This document shows, one piece after another, positions 24,105 to 30,320 of a stretch of DNA of 30,320 nucleotides. The DNA is taken from contig SDNV01000018.1 of assembly GCA_004524515.1 (NCBI GenBank), positions 1-30,320 on the forward strand, given 5' to 3'. The translations under genes were made by a program, and so were the position numbers. The notes below the pieces were generated by a model. The model did no database searches, was not told the DNA's origin, and saw nothing but the letters and a program-made list of their open reading frames with translations. The stretch's first letter is position 1; every line of letters begins with the position of its first letter. This DNA comes from Promethearchaeota archaeon. GTDB taxonomy: Archaea > Asgardarchaeota > Lokiarchaeia > Sigynarchaeales > SOKP01.

Positions 24105-25919
24105 TTAAGATGAAAATTTTACACATGCTATTTTGGAACTTTCACAAATGATTCTTATTAATTCAAATAAATCTGTATATTTAATTTCTATTTGTTTCAA
24201 CCAGATATTTTCAATATTACGTCCATTTCTCATAATTTCATGGAATTCTCCTTGTTTACGAATTCTTTCAATTAGATCAATCTGAATATCTTTTCTGAAA
24301 TGAGCAGAATTGGTATAATATATATTTTGTTCTTTTACAAGAGGGTGAGTGGTATCCGGAAAATGTTTTAAATCTAATCTTTCAAACTTCATTAAAACTT
24401 TATTTGAAAGATTTTCTTGAATAATATAATTTAGAGAATCTTTTTGACCAAGCTCTGTAGCAATTTTCATCATTTCTCGAACAATTTTTTTACCAAGATT
24501 AAAAGCATCGGAATTTTCATGAAGCTCATAATTAGTTAAGTATTTTACAGCTTCATTCAACCCAACATAGTTAAATGCTAAGTTTTGTCTTTCTAAATTA
24601 AAAATAGATTCATGGTTTATAATGGAACTACTACATAATGGCAGATGTTTAGATTTTAATCGTTTTTTAATAATATTATATTTTTTATGTAAGATAAAAG
24701 CAGATAAATTCATTTTTTCATTCAATATTTCTGTGAATTTATCTTGATCTTTACCCAAATAAGCATATCTCGGTAGATTTAAACTTATATTTTGGAGAGT
24801 TCCTAAATTAAAATATTTGTCACCTGAATATTGATCCTTAATTTCATTTTTGACCCAATCAGAGCATAAATTTACGATATAGACTATTTTTCCCTTATTT
24901 ATTTCTTCCCATATTTTGGAATAAATCTCTTTATTATTTTCTAACCAATCTTTTCTAACATAGATAATATGTTTAGGATAATTAAAAGACGTTCCATAAT
25001 AATCCCCTTGAATGAATATATCAGTAATCAAATTGAATAATTTCATACATTCTTCATGATAATCCTTATATATCCCTTTTGTTTTGCCATTAGGACCAAC
25101 TGCTGATAATTGCGCTAATTCTTCAAGAATTCCTGGAGTGCAAGATATTGATGTTATCGGAGTATCACGACCGATAACTGCTGTTAATTGATTAATTTCA
25201 AAAATTAAATCATATACTCCCTTTTTGATCTCATGATCTTTTAAGCCTTTCGCATAAGGGGCTAGAAAAGTGGTGATAAAATTAAATCCTTGACTCCCGC
25301 TAAATTCGCCCTGAGTCATTCCTAACCATTTGGCCAGATGATGCACTGCATGTCGAAAATCTTCGGCTGGACCTGATCTACCACAAATTTTCCAATCTAA
25401 AGCAGGAGGTAAACCATTTTTAAGAATCATACGGGGATCCCAGGATTGGCTCAATGGTCTAAGATCAAAATACTTCAATTTATGGATGTGGATATCACCA
25501 TATAAATGCGCTCTTGATTCATCGTCACCAAGGATTCTTAAGAGCGTGTATTCTTCAGATAATTGATTGGCAGCCCAATGATGGATTTTTTCTGGATTTA
25601 TTGTCTCCCCTGGTTTCGTTTTAGGCCATTTTTCGAGTATCTCTTCATAATCCATTAGTGGCATACCAATTCGAGTATATAACTTTCTTTCCTCCTCAAA
25701 ATGTTGTTCAGAAAGAATGGAACATACAATTTCTCGAATATGAGGTCCAGAAAGAAATTTAATACCTGAGCTAATAATTCGTCTTACAGCGAGTTCAGTT
25801 ATGTTTTTTGCATCCTCCTCTTTCATTCCTGTTTCTTTTATAATGCTCTCAAAAATCTTCGTTGGTTCAAAATCACTTACATCATCTTCAGTTCGAAATA
25901 CCTTAGGTAATAAATGCAT
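24105..25919 (-). CDS. NrdD-like (class III anaerobic ribonucleotide reductase) protein lacking the zinc-ribbon/glycyl-radical C-terminus
   Basis: 604 residues from the ATG at 25919 (a TTG at 25931 adds four). Class III reductases make dNTPs anaerobically using a C-terminal glycyl radical. Seen: an N-terminal ATP-cone (about 5-90), then NrdD core elements: SRAHLYGDIHIHKLKYFDLRPL, ICGRSGPAEDF with Cys179 at the place of the first active-site Cys, GSQGFNFITTFLAPY, RDTPITSISCTPG, FIQGDYYGTSFNYP, LCSDW with Cys352 at the finger-loop position (usual CCR), GTLQNISLNLPRYAY and NIYYTNSAHF. The chain stops at IACVKFSS, where relatives continue with a CxxC...CxxC zinc site and the RVxGY glycyl-radical loop. 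No such sequence follows in any frame before the next gene, so it is not a simple frameshift. Could be a non-catalytic paralogue or need a separate radical-domain protein. Confidence 0.75.
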   Translation of the reverse strand: MHLLPKVFRTEDDVSDFEPTKIFESIIKETGMKEEDAKNITELAVRRIISSGIKFLSGPHIREIVCSILSEQHFEEERKLYTRIGMPLMDYEEILEKWPKTKPGETINPEKIHHWAANQLSEEYTLLRILGDDESRAHLYGDIHIHKLKYFDLRPLSQSWDPRMILKNGLPPALDWKICGRSGPAEDFRHAVHHLAKWLGMTQGEFSGSQGFNFITTFLAPYAKGLKDHEIKKGVYDLIFEINQLTAVIGRDTPITSISCTPGILEELAQLSAVGPNGKTKGIYKDYHEECMKLFNLITDIFIQGDYYGTSFNYPKHIIYVRKDWLENNKEIYSKIWEEINKGKIVYIVNLCSDWVKNEIKDQYSGDKYFNLGTLQNISLNLPRYAYLGKDQDKFTEILNEKMNLSAFILHKKYNIIKKRLKSKHLPLCSSSIINHESIFNLERQNLAFNYVGLNEAVKYLTNYELHENSDAFNLGKKIVREMMKIATELGQKDSLNYIIQENLSNKVLMKFERLDLKHFPDTTHPLVKEQNIYYTNSAHFRKDIQIDLIERIRKQGEFHEIMRNGRNIENIWLKQIEIKYTDLFELIRIICESSKIACVKFSS

Positions 25920-26042
25920 TTTAGTATCCAAATTTAAATAATTGGTATTGTGAAATAAAAGTACAAAAGGTTTTAAAAAAAATATTATTAACGCATTAAA
26001 TCTGATAAAAAATCAAATAACAAACAACTTCAACATAATTAT

Positions 26043-26630
26043 TTATTTTGCATAACCAATCGGAATTATATAAATTGGATCTATGTTTTCAGGAAGTTGC
26101 AATAATTGTTTAATTAATTTATCTTGAAAAGCACCTATTGGTACTGAGACTAACCCTAAAGAAACTGCTTCTAAATGAATATTTTGAGCACAATGCCCTA
26201 CTTCTATTAGCGCATATCTTCTCCCTCTCTCTCCATATCCGCGAATGATTTTAGGAAAATCCACACAAATCATAATATTTAAAGGCGCTTCATAGATGAA
26301 ATTTTGATTTAATGAGAATTGAGCTAATTGTTTAAGTAAATTTTCATTCTCATCTTCTTTTATCCTTAAATTTAAAATATTTTTTTTAAAATTATAATAG
26401 TATATCCCTTGGTTCTTTAAGAAAACATATACTTCTAATGGATAAATTGCACCCGCCGATGGTGCTGTTCTTTTTGAAGAACTTTTTCCTTGAGCGGCCC
26501 AGATCAATTGTGATACCTTTTCAATCTCAATAACCTTACCTGAAAAGGATCTGACACTTTTTCGTCTGAATATCGATTCTTCAAGACTCATTTCTCCTTT
26601 ATACAAAGGTTTTAAAAGTTCTATGTCCAC
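26043..26630 (-). CDS. SagB-type nitroreductase / ThcOx-family dehydrogenase
   Basis: 195 residues, FMN-dependent oxidoreductase fold. Seen: GEMSLEESIFRRKSVRSFSGKVIEIEKVSQLIWAAQGKSS (the RRSvR-F motif and LLWAAQG of the SagB group), RTAPSAGAIYPLEVYVFL (FMN-contacting APSAGA-YPlE), FIYEAPLNIMICVDF, RRYALIEVGHCAQNIHLEAVSLGL and VPIGAF. SagB relatives oxidise azolines to azoles in peptide natural products, but many archaeal stand-alone members have no cyclodehydratase neighbour, as here. The long start is GTG; an ATG at 26591 preceded by AAAGGAG is an alternative giving 182 residues, but the residues before it (LLKPLYKGEM) fit the family. Divergent from the 760-residue gene with a 94-base shared promoter region. 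Confidence 0.88.
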   Translation of the reverse strand: MDIELLKPLYKGEMSLEESIFRRKSVRSFSGKVIEIEKVSQLIWAAQGKSSSKRTAPSAGAIYPLEVYVFLKNQGIYYYNFKKNILNLRIKEDENENLLKQLAQFSLNQNFIYEAPLNIMICVDFPKIIRGYGERGRRYALIEVGHCAQNIHLEAVSLGLVSVPIGAFQDKLIKQLLQLPENIDPIYIIPIGYAK

Positions 26631-26724
26631 TTAATTACACCCACTTAAAATTTATTTAATAAAAATATTATTTAATATAACAATAAGTTTTTTCTAATCA
26701 TTTTGATTTAACTTTTCTAGCTTT

Positions 26725-29007
26725 ATGATGTCAGATCAGTTCTTTGACCAGATTAAACTAAAAATTAAACTTGGTATAAAAAAAAAGAATCTCATTTTAG
26801 ATAATATTATTAAACAAATTGTTAGCTATAACTATAACTTTTTAGAAACTTTTACCATTGTTACGCGCAAATTTGAAAAACTCAATGATACGGATATTAT
26901 TGATTTTTACAGAGATATTTTTACTGTGATTTTAAAATATATGAAAAGTTATAAAAAAGAGAATAAAGTAGAAGATTTCCATATTACAAATGATTTTGTC
27001 GAGAAATTTATAAATGAGATCGTTGATATCTTAGTTCTAGAAAAACTTTGCTTTAATTGTAAATCCTCAAATATTTATAAAACCTTAAGTCCTTTTGATG
27101 AGACTAAAACGCTATTCTTCTGTAGAAATTGCCAGAAAAGTGTAAAAGTGTTTCAAAATATTAAGTATTTACCCATCTTTTTGATATTTTTAAATAATTG
27201 GGTGCTAGATGATGATTTTGAGCAATTAAATAAAAATATTATCAATCCTAATGACCATAAAAAGGAATTTTTGTTCTATCTTTTTTCTTATTGTCTTGAT
27301 TTTTTCAAAGATAAAGGATCCTTAGATTCCCTTTTATTATTTTATGAGTTTTTAGAGAGTAATGGCATAAATCACTCGATTCTTAACGATAAAGATAAAT
27401 TTCAGACGATTTTGATACTCAATTTAAAAGAATCATTGAAACGTCAAGACTTTTATGACTTTATTCGAGGTAAAAAATACTATAATGCCAATTATGGAGA
27501 AATTCCAAAAAATATTCATTCGCTAATAATAGATTCAATCGTAAAATCGTTAAAAACTGGAGAGATATCCAAGATACAGTTTGCTATTGAAAATCTTGTA
27601 GAAGATAATTTTTTGAGAGTTTTGAATTTATCCTCTAATGAACCCATCAAAGAAGTAATTGAAAGAAACTTTTATTTTGGACTTGCGAAATGTCTTAGCT
27701 CCAAAAAATTTCAAAATTTTAGCCAAATGGCAGACTTTTCTATAGATTTTGATATATTTATTGATGTAACGAAAATACCAAACCGTTTTGAAATAATCAC
27801 AAATCTCGTCATTGAATGTATCAGGGAAGTATCGGAAGGATATCAAACTTCCAGTTTAGGTAAACAACTTGAAATCATTCGTTTTTGTAATAAATATAAT
27901 TTATTTCAAAGAGATTTAGTGAAAACAGATCTGAAAATTATTGAAGATGTCAAAAAAGATAAACTCTTCCTGTCCAATTTAAAAGATTTGTTTGGAGACG
28001 TGTCGGATCCTTTAATTTTTTATATAAGAACGATTATTCCTCAAGAATTATTTGATTATTTTATTAGTGAACCCTATTTATATTATACTGACCAAGATCA
28101 ATTGATAGAATATATTAGATTTGTGTTTTTTAACCAGTATTCCATTTATGGATTAAGTGTAAGAAATCTTGGTTCAGTTGAAGAATTTATTAACGAATTT
28201 AAGAAGAATTATCTGAATCATAAAAATAGTCAAGTGAATCATCAAGTAGATGATTTTATCGAGTTTAAAACTATACATAAATATCAAATCTACTATTTTA
28301 ACATCGAAGAGGAACGAATACATACTATTTTGAAAAAACATTTAGTATCTCCTAAGGTACTTTTTAAAAATATGGATCACATTTTAGCAAATGATAATCA
28401 TTATAAATTTTATAGCTTATCCATGGTTTTATTAGGCGGATTAGGTCCACAAGGACATGGTTTCACGTATTCTACTCCTAAAGGAGAAGTAATTGAAATT
28501 TGTTCAGATATTAAAGAAAACGAAGCAATCATTATAAAATATAAACAATTTTTAAAACAGCAGTTTTTAAATAAATTGGAAAAAGAATTGAGAACATTCC
28601 AAATTAATGGTGAGATAATTGATAGGATAACTAATTATCTATTAGAGATTCTTGATCAAAAAGAATTGATTAACTATTATAAAAAAGAAAATATCCTAAG
28701 GAAAATTAAAGATTTTTTAAATCAAGATGCTTATGAAGGAAATGAAATTTTTATAGATTTACAGAGTTTAATAGAGGACATTACTTCTGCAATAAATAAT
28801 ATCCTTAGAGAAATAAAAATGGAGGATCAATTTAAAACAAGAATGAATTTGGTGTTAAAAAATAAAATTAAATCTGAAGATATAGCAAAACTAACCTCTC
28901 TTCGCGAAAAATCTCATTATGACGTACTACGTGAAAGATTTTTCTTTCAATATATTGTAGAGTGGTTTTATGATCTCTATATGTCTAAAAAACTTAATGA
29001 AATGTAA
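26725..29007 (+). CDS. Large protein of unknown function with a CxxC...CxxC zinc ribbon
   Basis: 760 residues, not recognised. Near the N-terminus is a zinc ribbon: LCFNCKSSNIYKT...LFFCRNCQKSVKVF with C109, C112, C133 and C136. The rest is mostly helical. A distinct Gly-rich, strand-like patch lies near 570-595 (LLGGLGPQGHGFTYSTPKGEVIEICSD), unlike the surroundings, and could be a ligand loop. The last 170 residues are charged helices with coiled-coil character. No membrane segment. ATG start (two adjacent ATGs). The downstream gene, 148 bases further on, encodes a PD-(D/E)xK nuclease-like protein, so the pair may act together. Low-complexity Asn/Lys/Ile content matches its neighbours. Confidence 0.7.
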   Translation: MMSDQFFDQIKLKIKLGIKKKNLILDNIIKQIVSYNYNFLETFTIVTRKFEKLNDTDIIDFYRDIFTVILKYMKSYKKENKVEDFHITNDFVEKFINEIVDILVLEKLCFNCKSSNIYKTLSPFDETKTLFFCRNCQKSVKVFQNIKYLPIFLIFLNNWVLDDDFEQLNKNIINPNDHKKEFLFYLFSYCLDFFKDKGSLDSLLLFYEFLESNGINHSILNDKDKFQTILILNLKESLKRQDFYDFIRGKKYYNANYGEIPKNIHSLIIDSIVKSLKTGEISKIQFAIENLVEDNFLRVLNLSSNEPIKEVIERNFYFGLAKCLSSKKFQNFSQMADFSIDFDIFIDVTKIPNRFEIITNLVIECIREVSEGYQTSSLGKQLEIIRFCNKYNLFQRDLVKTDLKIIEDVKKDKLFLSNLKDLFGDVSDPLIFYIRTIIPQELFDYFISEPYLYYTDQDQLIEYIRFVFFNQYSIYGLSVRNLGSVEEFINEFKKNYLNHKNSQVNHQVDDFIEFKTIHKYQIYYFNIEEERIHTILKKHLVSPKVLFKNMDHILANDNHYKFYSLSMVLLGGLGPQGHGFTYSTPKGEVIEICSDIKENEAIIIKYKQFLKQQFLNKLEKELRTFQINGEIIDRITNYLLEILDQKELINYYKKENILRKIKDFLNQDAYEGNEIFIDLQSLIEDITSAINNILREIKMEDQFKTRMNLVLKNKIKSEDIAKLTSLREKSHYDVLRERFFFQYIVEWFYDLYMSKKLNEM

Positions 29008-29155
29008 TTAGAACTTCCAATAATATATATAACCCTGTTTCGAATGATTTCCTGAGTTTTTCTTTCATTTTTAAAATAAAAGTATAATCCATATTTAGAT
29101 TTACTTATCTTGAACCCTCTTTTTTTTAAATTATAATTTTGGATTAATTTTAATC

Positions 29156-29953
29156 ATGTCTAACCTATATTCTCGTGGATCTATAAATCAATTCTTCCAC
29201 GAAATATACGTTCTTTTGAAAAATTCGGGAGATAATAAGTCGGGCTGGTTTGAATTTGCCCAAATTGACTTTTTAAAAAATTTGAATAAATTTGAGCTTA
29301 AAGAATTTTTATCAAATTTCGCTTTTATAGAGATTATAAAAGGAAATTATAATGTTGAGTACTTTGCGATTGATAAGATTTTATTCGCCATGGAAAGTAT
29401 TAGGATTTTGAATTTAGACTTGAAAAATGTTTCGGAACTTTTAGACTATACCGAATTTGAACAATTAACCAATAATATTTTATTAAAAAATAATTTTAAA
29501 GTTATAAATAATTTCCGGTTTTCAGATAAATCAAACTTTAAAATAAAAACAGCTCAAAAAAGATATGAAATCGATGTTATTGGAATTAATCAAAAATTCG
29601 TTTTATTAATTGATGCAAAACAATGGAAACGTAAGGATTCATATAGTTCAATGAATAAGGCTGCAAACCTTCAATATCAGAGAGCTATAGCTTTAAAAAA
29701 AAATCCTGATACATTTTCTAAACTCATCCAGAATATATTAGGCATTAATACAGATTTAAAGCACTATCTTCCATTTAATCTAATACCAATGATGGTTACT
29801 TTGGAGGATAATGCAACTAAAATAAGTGATAATCAAATTCCCCTTGTTTCAATCTATTTTCTTAATAATTTTTTACAAGAATTAGAAAAATACTCGCATT
29901 ATTACAAGTCTATCAAAATAAGGAAAATTAATGTTCAAAAAAAATTATTATAA
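29156..29953 (+). CDS. PD-(D/E)xK nuclease-like protein (restriction-endonuclease-like fold)
   Basis: 265 residues. N-terminal part (about 1-90) helical, possibly a winged-helix: GWFEFAQIDFLKNLNKFELKEFLSNFAFIEII. The nuclease core is about 96-180: helix DYTEFEQLTNNILLKNNFKV with Glu100/Glu102, strand RYEIDVIGINQKFVLLIDAKQW with Asp140 in the first strand and Asp153-Ala-Lys155 in the second, a D-(12)-DxK variant of the PD-(D/E)xK catalytic motif with a Gln after the Lys as in Mrr/RecB-like members. A helix with basic residues follows (MNKAANLQYQRAIAL). The motif appears complete, so cleavage activity is plausible. Substrate unknown. ATG start. Same strand as the 760-residue zinc-ribbon protein gene. 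Confidence 0.75.
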   Translation: MSNLYSRGSINQFFHEIYVLLKNSGDNKSGWFEFAQIDFLKNLNKFELKEFLSNFAFIEIIKGNYNVEYFAIDKILFAMESIRILNLDLKNVSELLDYTEFEQLTNNILLKNNFKVINNFRFSDKSNFKIKTAQKRYEIDVIGINQKFVLLIDAKQWKRKDSYSSMNKAANLQYQRAIALKKNPDTFSKLIQNILGINTDLKHYLPFNLIPMMVTLEDNATKISDNQIPLVSIYFLNNFLQELEKYSHYYKSIKIRKINVQKKLL

Positions 29954-30017
29954 ACCGTAGTTTCAACTTAAAATAACAAAATTATAAATCGATTCAATCC
30001 ATTTTTAATCAATTCAT

Positions 30018-30320
30018 TTAAGGCCAATTTTCTATATTATACCGGCTGATATGACACCATAAACGAGTAAGATTATCTTTTTTTTCGTCTAATTCATCTG
30101 GTCTTGCATAAATTTTGATTGTTCTCAATTCCCTTCTCCCATAGGTATATGCACTTGCTGATTTATACTGACTTATAACTTCTGATTTCATGAACTCTCT
30201 ATTTCCTTCATAGGCATAAATTTGTGCTTTTCCTTTCTCAATCCAAACAGTGGCTTGAATTAAATTCGCATTTGCCGAAAAGGAAAAATGGTCTCCTACT
30301 TTAATCGATCTATATATCCC
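30018..30320 (-). CDS. Partial hypothetical protein running off the right edge
   Basis: The minus strand is open from the window edge to a TAA at 30018-30020, giving the last 100 residues of a longer protein. My reading includes VGDHFSFSANANLIQATVWIEKGKAQIYAYEGNREF (strand-rich), SAYTYGRRELRTIKIYARPDELDEKK and a C-terminal WCHISRYNIENWP. Coding is supported by length, composition and absence of stops. The N-terminus lies outside the window. The alternating strands suggest a beta-rich domain; no family recognised. Convergent with the nuclease-like gene, with a 64-base gap. Confidence 0.65.
   Translation of the reverse strand, partial: GIYRSIKVGDHFSFSANANLIQATVWIEKGKAQIYAYEGNREFMKSEVISQYKSASAYTYGRRELRTIKIYARPDELDEKKDNLTRLWCHISRYNIENWP

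Noticed and set aside
26043..26630. Azole-peptide (thiazole/oxazole) biosynthesis cluster suggested by the SagB-type protein
   Set aside because: No cyclodehydratase, precursor peptide or transporter is present in the neighbourhood; a stand-alone nitroreductase is more likely.

Overview
The window is low-GC archaeal DNA with compact genes on both strands, archaeal-type TATA boxes and some GTG/TTG starts. It most likely comes from an Asgard archaeon of the Lokiarchaeia type. The evidence is a Rag/Gtr-like small GTPase with a roadblock-type C-terminal domain, a longin-like protein, a gelsolin-like protein and ribosomal protein eL13. These sit beside anaerobic archaeal metabolism: ADP-forming acetyl-CoA synthetase, a CooC-type nickel ATPase, a class III ribonucleotide reductase homologue and a membrane pyrophosphatase. 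The assignment rests on gene content only; no rRNA or tRNA gene is visible.

Left part (1-9,900): the end of a GPH-type MFS sugar/cation transporter; a CooC-like ATPase; a degenerate endonuclease V homologue whose reading frame continues upstream into a zinc-ribbon-like segment; two paralogous small proteins with an RWNWS signature; a coiled-coil/HEAT protein; a cyclophilin; then an energy-metabolism pair, fused ADP-forming acyl-CoA synthetase plus a BioD-like/DRTGG protein.

Middle part (9,900-20,030): a gelsolin-like protein with a Pro/Lys/Thr-rich linker and coiled coil; a long non-coding stretch ending in a well-formed promoter with an inverted repeat; two paralogous small helical proteins; an archaeal 8-oxoguanine glycosylase (Ogg2 type); a PfkB sugar/nucleoside kinase; a possible 52-residue gene; a K+-independent-type H+-pyrophosphatase; a CxxCxxCC metal-binding protein; a large helical unknown; a Trm9-like methyltransferase.

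Right part (20,030-30,320): a minus-strand series that reads, in transcription order, an NrdD-like protein lacking the zinc/glycyl-radical tail, the Rag-like GTPase, the longin-wHTH protein, eL13 fused to a basic linker and HhH domain, and an unknown. A SagB-type nitroreductase is divergent from a 760-residue zinc-ribbon unknown, followed by a PD-(D/E)xK nuclease-like gene. A partial minus-strand gene runs off the right edge.

How the genes may work together (inference): acetyl-CoA synthetase, CooC and the pyrophosphatase fit an anaerobic acetyl-CoA-based energy metabolism. The GTPase/longin/eL13 run looks like a block of eukaryote-signature genes joining regulatory GTPase functions to the ribosome. 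The zinc-ribbon protein and nuclease may form a two-gene nucleic-acid-processing unit of unknown purpose.
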